From positions 992,001 to 1,056,000 of the forward strand of contig NW_026776913.1 of assembly GCF_030936135.1 (NCBI RefSeq): a stretch of DNA of 64,000 bases, in the 5' to 3' direction. A model generated the notes under the pieces. The model searched no databases and was not told where the DNA came from. It worked only from the letters and a program-made list of their open reading frames with translations. Each line of letters opens with the position of its first letter. Position 1 is the stretch's first letter. Origin of the DNA: Gavia stellata. Taxonomy: Eukaryota > Chordata > Aves > Gaviiformes > Gaviidae. Shown piece by piece: positions 1 through 16,416 of the stretch. The position numbers and the translations under genes are program-made.

Positions 1-489
1 GTCACCCAAAGTAGGGGTCGCAAGGCAGTACCAGGCTGAATTTCTCCCTGGAGAAACCCAGGAGCCAACGGGAGGGCTTTGCCTGCTTAGTCTGACCACT
101 CTGCTGCGGGAGAGCTGAGGACTGAAGCATCAGGGCAGTGGCTTAGGCCCTGGTGCCGCTGCCAGGCCTGGGCTCCTCTGTTCCTATACTTTGGGATGAG
201 CCCAGGACAGGGCTGCAGGGCACTGCCTCAGCCCTCTGGCTGCAGACAGCTGCATCCCATCCCCACAGAGGGCCCTGCAGAGCCTCATCCCACCACCCAG
301 GCAGGAGCCCCCAGCAGCAGCAGACCTGGGTGTGAGCTGTAGAACAGGCCAAAGCTTTGCCTTCTCTTCTCGCCAACACAAGGCTCAATCTTGTCCTGTT
401 TGGTCGGAAAATCCCCTCTTGCCCTGCTCCCTGAAGGGTACCATGCTCCCCGGTGCCGCCAATGGCTGTGGTATCTCTGCTCTCCCTAG

Positions 490-5856
<5,367 letters not shown>

Positions 5857-5957
5857 GCTCCAGGGCACCATCTCCCTTGACCCATGCGCAGCAGAAACAG
5901 TCCAGAGTTTCCTCTATTTTTCTTCCCATTCTTATGCTGTACATCATATTTGTTCTT

Positions 5958-5963
5958 ATTAAA
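5958..5963 (+). terminator. Poly(A) signal ATTAAA of the SRCR gene
   Basis: ATTAAA lies about 100 bp after the TGA at 5856 and is followed by a T/G-rich stretch, as expected for the 3' end of this transcript. Confidence 0.6.
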
Positions 5964-5984
5964 AGTCTCGGGGGACTTTGACCC

Positions 5985-8973
5985 TGAGCTGCTGCTTGCC
6001 TGCCCAGGTGTCGCGGTGTCTCCCTGAGGCTGGTCTAGGGGAGCAGAGCACAAAGACATGGTGGTGGGGAAGGGGTGTGTCTCAGGGACAGCAGGCTTGG
6101 GGTGAGGTTGTGGGGCTGCAAGAGCCCATGGTCCCTGGGCGATAATTGTATTGACAGAGACACTTCCATCCTGCTGGCCACGGGCAGTTTCTAGTCAAAA
6201 TGTCTCTCTGATAGGTCCCATGATGCGACCCCAGTGGGAGCACCCACTTCCTCACCCCGGGGTTTCCCAGCTGCTCCTTGCCCCAGGCCCTACCTTCTGG
6301 TCCCACAGTGCAGAGGCCATGACAGAGCTGCCATGCCAGGGTAAGCCCTGGGCTGTGGCCCCACACAAGTGAGCCCTAAGGTGGCTGCGGTGCCCTGAAC
6401 ACCCCAGCCCACCCCAGGGGGGTCATGGCCACAGATTACCTCCCACAATGGTTCGGAGGCAGTTCTGCTCCCCACTGCCCCAGCACAGGGTGCAGAGCCA
6501 CTGTCTGGGACACATGGGACTGGAATTCCCTCTCCTCATGCTCTGCCAGGACCCAAGTCTCCAGGGGCTGTTCCTGCTGCCCAGGCACTCGCAGACCCCG
6601 AGCACTCTTGTCACAGCCGCAGAGCTGCCTTCTTCCTGAGCAGGGGCTGTAAGGCTCCATGGCATCCCTATGACCCCTCCTCCTGCTCCCCTCCAGCCCC
6701 CACCCCTGTCCTCCTCTGCCTCACCAGTGGTGCCAGTCTGGGTTTGTGTCGGGGCAGTACTTGTGTGCAGGTACAGGAGGGGTGGGAGCAGGGGGAATGG
6801 GGGCACCTTTCTCTCAGCGCTGTTGGAGGGCCAGGGGGATGGAGAAAGGATCCCCACGAGACGTGTGCTGCAGCCAAAAGCCATGTCCCAGCCCCTGGCC
6901 TGGAGAAGGGCCCGTCCAGGAGGATGCTCATGTGGGCACATTTCCATGGCAGAGGAGATTTTTGTGTCCCTCCCCTAAAGCAGGTACTGCTGGGAGCTGA
7001 GCCAGGGTCCATCTCTCTCTGCTCAGGCTTTTACCTGCCCCAGTGCCCACGGCAGAGAAACCTCTTATGCAGAAGCCAGGCGGGGAGAAGGATTTGACAC
7101 CTGGGCAGGAACTGGTGCCCAAACTGCCCTCCCTGCTCCCACTGGTGGATCTCCACACCCCTCCAGCTCTTCCCCAATGGACTCCTCTGCTGCGGGCTGG
7201 AAGGTGCGTTGGCTGTCTGTGGCAGGGCTCCCTGTGGGGAGCAGCTGCAGCTCAGTAGCACTGCAAAGAGCAGGATCTGGCCCTAGAGGAGAAGAGAGGC
7301 AGCAGCTGTTGCCAGCATCCTCTTCTACGGCAGTGTTGCCCCATTCCCTGCTGGGAGCTCCTCTACACCTGGGGTGACCCTTGGGGGGACCTGGGGGAGC
7401 CCAGGCTCACACATCCCTCTGCCCCACACCCTGGAGCCTTCCTGCTGGCAGCCCCCATGGGAGAGCAGCGATGGGTGACATTCATGGGCACTGCAAACAG
7501 CCTCCTTTCCCTGGAAAACTACCCACTGGGGCAAGCTGCAGCCCTGCATCTCAGAGAAGTAACGTATAAAAGTGAAGTAAAGAGGAAGGGAGGAGTGTTA
7601 TCTTCTGAACACAGGATGGCGGGGGCCTCCGGGCAGTACAGACACTGACCTGCAGACTCAAGGTGCCCCAGGTGGGGACCAGGGAGAAGAGCCCAGTGGT
7701 GGTCCTGCGCCACCTCCCCGCCAGCTCTGCCCTCCCACAGGCGTAATATTTCTCCCCTGCTCTGGCACCTGGTAGAGGTTTGCCTCCTCCTCCTTGGGGA
7801 GATGAGCCACAGGCCTGGGTGTGCTGGAGGGGGCAGCGCAGCTGAGCAGAAAGAGCCCATTTCATGGCATTTTGGGACCTGAACATTCTGGCCCTGCAGG
7901 CTGGCTCTGTTCTCTGCAGGAGGCAGGATCATCACTGTGCCCCAGATCCGTGCTTGCTCCTGCAGCTCCCAAGGACTGACCTGAGGGGGGTCACAGTGAG
8001 AGCCCAACTCTCAGCACTACTGCCCTATGCCGGGCAGAGCTCGGCTGTTGAAAACCCAGAGGAGAGCAGCCTTATTTCTCTTAGTTTGGGCTCACCGTTC
8101 CCGGGGGCTGGGCGTCCTGCAGTGAAAGGCCATGTCTCACAACCCATTTTGATTGAGGGTGTTTTTGCTGATGGAGCAGCTGAGGCACCACCTTCTGGCC
8201 CTCGCCACCTGGGCATGGCTTTGGACAAGCCTGTGCATCCCTGATCCCACCATCACAGGGTGGACGGAGACACCCAACACCCAGAAACAAGAGGTGGGCA
8301 CCGGCCCCACCAAACCCACCTCTGCAGGGCTGTGCCTGACCTCAGCAGCTCCAGGTTCCCTGAGCTGAGGCTCTGCTCTAAGCCAGTGGTGACAGCGGAA
8401 GGAGAAGGAGCTGGAGGCAGGGTCAGGGTAAGAAATGTCATTCCATTCCTCCAGCTGGGGGTCCCACAGCCCTGCCCAGGCTCCTCCAACTCAGACACCC
8501 TACCTGCTGGCACAGAGGAGTGTTTCCCATGTGGTATGGCATCTCCACCTGGAGACAGGACAATCTCAGACCCTTATCCCTGGAGACCCACCAGGGCAGC
8601 ATGGCCCTGGTCCCAAAGGACACCTGGGCTGTACCAGCACCCTCACACCACATCTCTCAGTGCAGCCAGAAAGGATTCCCAGTGTGCTGCTGACCTCTAT
8701 CCCCTCCCTGAGGTCTCCTCACAGGGGCACTCTGCTGCCAAGCATTGTCCCTGGGCGGTGGGTGGGGTGGGTGTGTGGTGCAGGGCAGTGACCTGAGCTC
8801 AGGTCCAGCACAGCTACCTGCTTTTCCTCCAAGAGGGGGCTCAGCAGAGGCAGCGCACACAGCCCTCCTCACCTCACAGCCAAGCCCTGGGTGGGCAGGG
8901 CAGGCCCACAGAGCCTGGGGAGGATCAGTGCCTGCACCTGCCTGAGGCTGGGGAGTCAGGGCAAAAGCACCCC
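5985..8973. other. GC-rich region with no recognisable gene
   Basis: About 3 kb between the SRCR gene and the first tRNA-like locus. Open frames are short, overlap on both strands and match no family I know. A short segment near 6725-6770 could encode a weakly hydrophobic stretch followed by basic residues, but no SRCR or stalk exon adjoins it, so I do not call a second receptor. Confidence 0.5.
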
Positions 8974-9045
8974 TGGAGATGCTGGCACCTGAACCCAGGA
9001 CAGCCCACATGCGAAGTGGGCACTCTTCCACTGAGCTACATCCCC
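8974..9045 (-). tRNA. tRNA-Ala (CGC)-like gene or pseudogene
   Basis: Read on the minus strand, 72 nt fold as a cloverleaf. The acceptor GGGGATG pairs with CATCTCC with one G-U pair, the D arm reads GCTCAGTGGAAGAGT, and the anticodon stem CCCAC/GTGGG is perfect around loop TTCGCAT (anticodon CGC). The T arm is weaker: the universal G53-C61 pair is lost and the loop reads TTCAGGT. The A box is good and the B box damaged, so it may not be transcribed. Confidence 0.7.
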
Positions 9046-9910
9046 TTGACACCTGCCAGCATCAGAGACACTCGCATCCTGTTGATGTGCCTATGACAAG
9101 CACAGTTTCTTGTCCCCTGGGTGCCCAGGGACACTGCAGACAACAGCGCTTGAATCCTCCTGAGATGGGGGAAGTCAGGACCAGCACTCTGCTGGGGCCT
9201 GATCCTGGCACAGGGCTGCACTGCAGAATGCTGCCCCTTCAACATCTCTGCAGGGCAATGGGGCAGGAGGAGGCTCTTGCTGCAGGTGCTGCTGCCATGA
9301 TCTGGCCTACTCCAGTGTTTCAATGGAGAAGAGGAAATCCCTTCCCCTGAGCCTCCTCTGCCACCCAGGGCAACAGCCCTCTGTGCCACATCTGTCCCCA
9401 ACTCCACAGCAGGAGCAGTGCAACAGGGGGAGGGGAATGCCCTCCCTGAGGTGAGGTACCCCCAGGCTCTGATGGCACCCCAGGGCATGTGGTGGAGAGG
9501 ACATGGGGGCAGAAATCTTACACCCCTTCCTCCAGGCACTGGGCCTCCCCCTGCACCCCTCTGTCCCCCAGCATCCCTGGAGGTGGGGTGAACAGCAAGC
9601 TTCCATCTCCCTGGGGCCAAGGGTGTGGGTAGGGCTCAGGGACCTTCCCACTCCTTCAGCCCTGAGGACTGTCCTGACAGCAAAGCAGTGCCCTGGGACA
9701 GCCCTGGCTGCGGCCTCTGGGGCAGGGTGGGTGAGCGTGTTCAGCTCTTCACTCAATGGTCGATGGGTTGACCACGTGCAGGGGTGGTGTTGTCATGGTG
9801 GTAAAGCTGGGGCAATTGTGGTGCCCAATGCCATAGACTTTTCCGTGCTGAGCCCTTGCCTGGCAAGGAGGGTTTGTGCGAATTAAAGCAGACCACAGTC
9901 ACCGTGAACT
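9046..9910. other. Non-coding spacer between tRNA-like loci
   Basis: No gene seen. Open frames here run on both strands through GC-rich sequence without a recognisable domain. Confidence 0.45.
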
Positions 9911-9994
9911 TCTGGGGTGGCTGAGTGGAGTTAAGGGGATGGACTGCTCATCTAGTCTGCTTTGCACACAGGGCCCCAAAGCCCATCCTCAGCA
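9911..9994 (+). tRNA. tRNA-Ser (GCT)-like gene, probably a pseudogene
   Basis: An 84-nt class II tRNA shape. TGGCTGAGTGG and GTTAAGG match the D arm of eukaryotic tRNA-Ser, GATGGACTGCT carries anticodon GCT, and a long variable arm follows. The acceptor TCTGGGG pairs with CCTCAGC except at the first pair. The T loop, normally TTCGAATC, reads CCCCAAAG, so the B box is lost and a pseudogene is likely. Confidence 0.65.
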
Positions 9995-11490
9995 ATGGCT
10001 CTCCCGTTCTTGCTCAAGAAAGACCTAGAAGGACTCTTGGAGCAGTGACAATCCTGCAGGCACTACCCCTGCGGCCAAGCATTTTCAAGCTCATGCTCAA
10101 AGCTGACAAGACAGCAGCTGTGCTGTGACAGACGGTCTCTCACCGCCTCTCACTTGCGCTCGGTCACAACAAACGCAAACTCCTCTAGAGGTGCATGCCT
10201 GGGGAGCCAGCCCTGAGGCAGCCGATCTGCAGGGAGCTAGGACGTGCACATTGCTGTGGGACTATAGTCCAGTATGTGCCATTCCTTGGCTTGACCGGTT
10301 GACTGGGGAGATGCTCAGGCTGGAGACAGAGAGGCATGTCCTGGGTCACAGTTGTCACTGTCTTCCTGATGGGTGAGAAGGGTTCTGTAGCAGCAAGAGG
10401 TTGCAAGAGTGGAGCCCAGCAGCTTGTTGGAGCTCATGAGCAGGTCTTTCTTCCTCTGGACAGTGTCTGATGGCTGTGAAGGGCTGCAGCTGGGCTGGAC
10501 AGTCCAGTCTGGTGGGTGAGCATATTTGGGTATGGAAACTGGGGACTGTTGAGACAGGTGTGCTGTGAGCCCCGGGTTTGGTGCTGATGGGATGGAGAAC
10601 ACAGAAGCAGGTGTGATGCTGAGGAAATGCAGAGGGAGGTAAAATTGGAGCGTAAAAACGACATCCAGCGGTCGAACTGGTGCTGTATGGAAGTCACAGT
10701 GTGAGAGTTGGTGACGTTTAATGCTAGACCGCAGGGGAGCCACTGCTGGCATTTCTGTCCGGACTTGTGCCCTTGCAGCAGGGAGGAACTGATGCAGAGG
10801 GATGTTCATGTGGGGCCCCAGAGGGGTCCCCCTGTGCCATGTATTTCCTTGCTGATGTGCAGAGAGCAGCATGTTTGTGTTTCATCAAACTTTGCAGCAG
10901 GGGGGCAAAGGGGTCCAAGAAACTCTGCTCAGGACAGCGTGTGACTAAGCCCATGCGCCACAGGGGACGATCCTCAGCACAGCTTTGTCAGCTGCCCTTC
11001 GCACATCTGAGGTCTCACTGCGACAGACCTCTGGAGGGAGGCTGCTGCCGTTCAGGCCTCAGCTCCAGGGAGTGCCTCTCCCTGGCACTGGGGGGACGGT
11101 GGCCTCCCCCATGGGCAGTATGCTCTGGTCTGGGAACTGAGGTCCAGGTGAAGGATGTGTGTGAGGAGGGGTGCAGCCTGTGCACCATCGAGAATGACAA
11201 AGAGGACAGAGACAGGGTCTTTGCAGAGACCCCGCAAAGGAGGGATCCCGATTGCTGTGGAGCAGGGAAGGAGGGACAGATGCAGACCGCCCCGAAGAAG
11301 CACTGACTAGGGAGTCCTGTCCAGGGCAAGCCTGGGGACTTGTGGTGCAAGAGGAAGGCTCCTTCTAACCCCCAGATCTGCAGCTACAGTGCACAGGCAG
11401 TGCTCTGGCAAGAGGTGAAGGAGCAAGGAGGGCCAGGGCAGGATGCAAGAAGGCAGACAGGCTCTGCAAAAATCAAAGGGAGAAAATCAT
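9995..11490. other. Non-coding region with no recognised gene
   Basis: The longest open frame is a 185-codon minus-strand one at 10315-10872. It has no motif, signal peptide or membrane segment that I recognise, and a competing frame overlaps it. I see no tRNA, OR or SRCR signal here. Confidence 0.45.
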
Positions 11491-11563
11491 TGCTGAAGCC
11501 TGGGGTTGAACCAGGGACCTTTAGGTCTTCAGTCTAATGCTCTCCCAGCTGGGCTACATTAGC
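11491..11563 (-). tRNA. tRNA-Phe (GAA)-like gene or pseudogene
   Basis: On the minus strand 73 nt match tRNA-Phe closely through the D, anticodon and T arms: GTAGCCCAGCTGGGAGAGC, then TTAGACTGAAGACCTAA (anticodon GAA) and GGTCCCTGGTTCAACCC. Two of the seven acceptor pairs are mismatched, which suggests decay, but both internal promoter boxes are nearly intact. Confidence 0.75.
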
Positions 11564-11959
11564 CCTGCCCCAGCAGCCCTTGTCCCAGTTCCACCCCGTC
11601 CAGGCCACCGGCTGACACACAAGAGGAGAGCGCCTTGGGGACATTCCCAGAAAAAAGCTGTGCCCAGCACCTGGCCTCTCCCTGCCTCCATGGCCAGGTG
11701 GGCTCCAGGTGTGGGGTGGGGCCAGCTTAGAGTAGGAGTGCCAAGATATGTGTCGGGCCTCAAGTACAAAGCTGACGGTGGTGAAGGCAAGTGGGCAGGG
11801 TAGGCACGTGCAGCTGCAAAAACTGAGGGTGGAAGAAGTGTGGGGTTGGTGGAAGAGCTCTCTCACAGGGAAGAGAGGGCCCAGGGGAGGCAGAGCTTGC
11901 ACTCGTGCCATAGGCTTTTGCTTCTTTCTTGCATGAGCAAGAGTATTTTTTTCAATGTT

Positions 11960-12840
11960 TGGAGATGATATTTAGGGGGAAAGAAGGCTTGAAAACCTCC
12001 AAGGATCAGGACTGCACAACCACTCAGGGCAACTTCTTCCAGTCCATGAGTGACCTTATGATTACGACCCCGTGGACCTCATGGTCCTTATCTCCCACCT
12101 GAACATTCTTTCAACTTTTGTCCCTTTCCTCTCATTTTCCCACCATGCACCATGACGAAGAGCCTGGCTCTATCTCCTTAACCGCCTGATAGGAACTGAA
12201 ATGCTTGTATAAGGTTTCCCGAAGCCTTCCCGTCTCCATACTGAACAGTGTTCCCTCAGCCTTTCCTCAGGTGGAAAGTTCTCCAGCCCCCTGCACACTC
12301 ACACACACCTGCCTGTACTGGTGCCCCTTCACTGAACTCACTCCGGTTGATCCATGTCTTTCCAGTATTGGGGGTAGTAGGCTCCAAACTCAGTGCGGTA
12401 CTGTGCGTGTGGTCTAGTGAGCACTGAATAGAGGGGCAGAATGCCTCTCCCTTCTCTCCTGGATATGCTTCTGTTCATACACCTTGTTGTCCACCATGAC
12501 CCCCAGGGCCTTTTCTGCTGAGCTGGGCCCCAGCTGGGGCTGTTGCCCAGGGTTAGGCCACCCCGCGGGTAGGACTTGGCATTTTTCCTCTCTGAAATCT
12601 AGTAGGTTCTTGTTGGCCCACTCTACCAACCTGTCAGAGTTCCTCCAGAAAGCAGCCCTCCCGTGTAGACACTGGTCCCTTGCCTCAGTTTTGTGTCATC
12701 TGCAAACTCTGTCAGCTCCTCCAGGACACTGATAACATCGTTAAGTCCCAGGAGAGACTCCAGTGCATCCAGTCAGTCTTTTGCTCACCTCTTTGCCCAC
12801 CTATCAAGACTGTAGCTTCCTAGGTTCAATACGGGAGTAT
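11960..12840 (-). mobile_element. Old CR1 LINE fragment, antisense
   Basis: The plus strand reads as the antisense of CR1 reverse transcriptase and 3' region. 'CATGACCCCCAGGGCCTTTT', 'TTCTTGTTGGCCCACTC' and 'TTTTGTGTCATCTGCAAACT' stand where CR1 encodes its RT C-terminal part, in CR1 order. It is highly diverged, so it is an old copy. It ends just before the LTR that starts at 12853. Confidence 0.7.
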
Positions 12841-12852
12841 GGTGGGAGACAG

Positions 12853-14825
12853 TGCGTGGTGGGTTGACCTCGGCTGGCTGCCAGATGCCCACCCAGCCAC
12901 TCTCTCACTCCTCCTCCTCAATAGTGCAGGGGAGAAAAAAGGGAAAAAAAAGCTCAGGGCTTGACATAAAAGCAGGGACATGACTTCCCAATTACCATCA
13001 TGAGCAAAACAGACTCAACTTGTTGAAAATTAATGTAATTTAGTACCGATTCAAATAGGTTTGGATAGTGAGAAGAAAAGGTAAATATTACAATGGCACC
13101 TCCCCTTTCTCCCTTCTTCCCAGGCTCAGCTTGATTCCTTCATTGCTGTTTCCTCTACCTCCTTTCCCCGTGAGTGGTAAAAGGAGGAATGGGGATTGCA
13201 GTTAGTTCATCACACTTCACCTCTGCTGTTCCCTCCTTGCACTTTCCCCGTGGCAACCTTCCCACAGGCTAGAGTTCTTTCAGGAAATACCCAACTTCTC
13301 TGGCACTTGATCCTCCACAGGCTGCAGGGAAATACCTGCTCCATTGTGGTCCCTCCGTGGGCTGCAGGGCAATCTCTTCTGTGGCATCTGGAGCTCTTCC
13401 TCCTGCTCCTTCTTCACCGACCCTGATGTTTGCAGGAAGTTTTCTCACACCTTTTTTTTCCTTACTCCTGTCCCACTCTGGCATTTGTGCCCTTTCTTAA
13501 ATACATTTTCACAGAGGTGCCAGCAGCTTGGCTGATGGGCTTAGCTTTTGCCAGCAGTAGGTCTATTGCAGAGCTGGCTGGACTTGGCTGTGTCGGGCAT
13601 GGGGTAACCCATTGCCTCTTCTAACATGGGCTCCTGATGCCCCTCCCCTAGGAAAAAAGCAGACACAGACACCAACAGAGAGCAAAAAACTTGGCCTTGC
13701 TAAATGACATCCCCTGCTCTTCCATCATCAAGAAATCCAAACTACGCATTGGAGGGGAAGAGAGAGAAACAGAAAAGGCCTCGACACTGTGCAAGCACTG
13801 CTCAGCTATAGCTAAAACAGTTATTAACACTGTTTTGGCCACCGATGCAAAGCACCAGATGAGCTGCTATGAGGAATGTTAATCCCAACCCAGCGAGACC
13901 CAGTATAATCTGCACCCTTATTCCACAGAATTTCCGTCATGGTCAGGTCCCACACTGAGTGATACACCTGAGTGTATACAGTCAATACATACAGAATCGC
14001 CCCATTCCTATGTTGTTGCATTTCTACACCCTACTCAAACCTTTCCATTCTCTCTTTCTCAGTCCCCAAATCCCCTCTTACCAACACTTACAACTTCTAC
14101 TGCATACTTAGGAGCAGCTTTGCTTCCAACAGTCAGGTTTATACATCCTCATTTACCACTGCGCTGCTCCTTGACATCACTGATATTATCCACCCATTCC
14201 AGCTCCGCTCCCCCCACCCCCCCCAGCGAGTGTCCATATGAGAAGCCAATGACTTGGGCCCCATCTGTCAAGGTGGTCACTTAGGACAGGTGAAGTAACG
14301 TGCTGGATCCTTGTGTGCCAAGACCGGATTGGATTGGATCACCATTGCACCCACCCCCTTCCTCATGAGGATTGCCCTCTGTTGGTTTGAGTGGTTCCTG
14401 CTGCCTCGCTTCCTAGAACTTATAACTCACACCACGGATGATTTTCCGCCAAGGTCAGACCTCCTTGAGGTACATACCGGATCGCCCATCCTTCTGTATT
14501 ACCCATCAAGTGCACCCAGGTCCTTGAGCAAAGACAATCTCACAAATGGGCTTGCTTTTTCCCAAGGGAGGAGCAGCCCACACTGCCTTCCCCAGCCACC
14601 TCCCTGTGTGCACTCCGGGGACATTATCTCCTCCCACAGTTATGTACAGGCTTTGTTTGGGCAGGACCAGGACAGTTAGCAGATCCCCTGGGGTTTACCA
14701 GCTGAGTGAGTTCTGCTAAACCAATGACCTGTCCAATACGACATAGAACAGCATCACTGAAAGTTTGGCCTGTTCTCTCAGCATCCTTGGATGAAGGCCC
14801 TCCCGTCTCATGAGCTGGCAAGGGC
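12853..14825 (-). mobile_element. Broken ERV fossil: antisense LTR plus internal remnant
   Basis: The block from about 12853 to 13690 starts TGCGTGGTGGGTTGACC and runs through the AT-rich and GCTGCAGG-repeat parts typical of a common avian ERV LTR, judged antisense from its poly(A)-side sequence. Diverged internal-region sequence appears to follow to about 14825, where an OR-flank repeat begins. It is broken and old, with many breaks and no open gene. ERVL-like is my best guess for the class. The internal part is less certain than the LTR. Confidence 0.55.
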
Positions 14826-15150
14826 TGAGTTTGTTCAAGTGACTCCTGACTTGATCCCCACCCACTGCTGCTTGTTCTCCATGGGTTCTGCCTTAGGGTA
14901 CAAGGGCCGGGGAGACCCTGCTGATGGAGACTGAGCCAAACACAACACAGAGTATCTCAGAACTATTTACACCTGCTCTTGCTAAATGTTGCTGTGGCCT
15001 CACATTGCTTTGTTTCTTCTTTAACTTTAACTTCCGTAGTAACAGCTCATCTTGGTGCCATTGAATTCCCTTGAGAGAGTCAACTGAATATCCCTGTGGG
15101 CCATTGCAGCGGGCTGTCCTTACAGCCCAGCTATACTGAGCTCTGCTCAG
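14826..15150 (+). repeat. OR-unit flank repeat, copy 1
   Basis: Homologous to 39085-39420 and 48000-48350. All three share GACTTGATCCCC-like and CCTTGAATTCCC-like stretches, a TGAGGCAAA or TGAGCCAAA motif, and GTAACAGCTCATCTTGGTG-like sequence. It precedes an OR gene in each case, which suggests part of an ancestral duplicated OR unit. Identity is roughly three quarters by eye. Confidence 0.6.
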
Positions 15151-15213
15151 TGCTCAGTGCTGTGTTCTGTTCTCGGTAAGACCCTGTGTCACTGATCCTG
15201 AGAAATCCACAGG

Positions 15214-16212
15214 TTGCTTAAAGAAGACATTGTCCACCTCCCTGCCCTGACTGGAATTTCCTTATGTCCGACCACAAAATCCAACAGCAGCTCCATCACC
15301 CAGTTCCTCCTCCTGGCATTTGCAGACACACGGGAGCTGCAGCTCTTGCACTTCTGCCTCTTCCTGGGCATCTACCTGGCTGCCCTCCTGGGCAATGGCC
15401 TCATCATCACCGCCATAGTCTGTGACCACCACCTCCACAGCCCCATGTACTTCTTCCTCCTCAACCTCTCCCTCCTTGACCTGGGCTCCATCTCCACCAC
15501 TCTCCCCAAAGCCATGGGCAATTCCCTCTGGGACACCAGGGCCATCTCCTTTGCAGGATGTGCTGCTCAGCTCTTTCTGTTTGTCCTTTTCATGTCAGCA
15601 GAGTTTTATCTTCTCACCATCATGGCCTATGACCGCTACATTGCCATCTGCAAACCCCTGCACTATGGGACCCTCCTGGGCAGCAGAGCTTGTGTCCACA
15701 TGGCAGCAGCTGCCTGGGGCAGTATTTTTTTCTATGCTGTGCTGCACACAGCCAATACATTTTCAATACCACTCTGCCAAGGCAATGCTGTGGACCAGTT
15801 CTTTTGTGAAATTCCACAGATCCTCAAGCTCTCCTGCTCAGACTTGTACCTCAGGGAGGTTGGGTTTATTGTTGTTACTGCTTGTTTCAGTTTTGGGTGT
15901 TTTGTTTTCATCGTGCTGTCCTATGTGCAGATCTTGAGGGCCGTGCTGAGGATCCCCTCTGAGCAGGGACGGCACAAACCCTTTTCCACATGCCTCCCTC
16001 ACCTAGCTGTGGTCTCCCTGTTCCTCAGCACTGGCATATTTGCCTACCTGAAGCCCCCCTCCATCTCTTCCCCATCCCTCGACCTGTTGGTGTCATTTCT
16101 GTACTCGGTGATGCCTCCAGCAGTGAACCCCCTCATCTACAGCATGAGGAACGTGGAGCTGAAGGAGGCCCTAAGGAAACTGATGCAATGGACATTGCTC
16201 CATCAACAATAA
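15214..16212 (+). CDS. Olfactory receptor, OR14-like (OR-1, arm A outer copy)
   Basis: An intronless 332-residue seven-helix odorant receptor of olfactory neuron membranes. Visible motifs: NSSS glycosylation site at residue 24, PMYFFLLNLS after TM1, MAYDRYIAIC at about 137-146, SCSD in the second extracellular loop, FSTCLPHL at the start of TM6 and PLIYSMRN in TM7. The usual KAFSTC is KPFSTC here. Related genes in this window start at MSN; at that place this gene reads KSN (residue 22, AAA), so the start must be the in-frame ATG at 15214, adding 21 residues, or the gene is impaired. The mirror gene at 62902-63900 shares this and differs at three residues. Chemosensory G-protein coupling is family knowledge; the ligand is unknown. 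Confidence 0.88.
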   Translation: MLKEDIVHLPALTGISLCPTTKSNSSSITQFLLLAFADTRELQLLHFCLFLGIYLAALLGNGLIITAIVCDHHLHSPMYFFLLNLSLLDLGSISTTLPKAMGNSLWDTRAISFAGCAAQLFLFVLFMSAEFYLLTIMAYDRYIAICKPLHYGTLLGSRACVHMAAAAWGSIFFYAVLHTANTFSIPLCQGNAVDQFFCEIPQILKLSCSDLYLREVGFIVVTACFSFGCFVFIVLSYVQILRAVLRIPSEQGRHKPFSTCLPHLAVVSLFLSTGIFAYLKPPSISSPSLDLLVSFLYSVMPPAVNPLIYSMRNVELKEALRKLMQWTLLHQQ

Positions 16213-16410
16213 CCTGCCTCCCCTTCTCTACGGAGTGCCCAGAGATTCTCTTAGCCCAGGATTGTGCTTTTTGTCCCTCTGATTATCATACCTGGTAGTA
16301 ATTGCTGGGGTTCATACCAATGCTCTTGAGGCTTGTTCCTGTTGTGTCTGACCCTTTCACAAATGTGTTGAACACTGTGTCACGTCTGGCCTCTCTAATA
16401 GCATCTCTGA

Positions 16411-16416
16411 AATAAA
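16411..16416 (+). terminator. Poly(A) signal of OR-1
   Basis: AATAAA about 200 bp after the OR-1 stop codon. It is conserved in the mirror arm at 62698-62703. Confidence 0.55.

Noticed and set aside
6725-6800. Possible second membrane exon after the SRCR gene
   Set aside because: Only a weak hydrophobic stretch with no SRCR, stalk or tail exons nearby.
10315-10872. 185-codon minus-strand frame as a gene
   Set aside because: No motif, signal or homology that I recognise; low-complexity Ser/Pro/His content.
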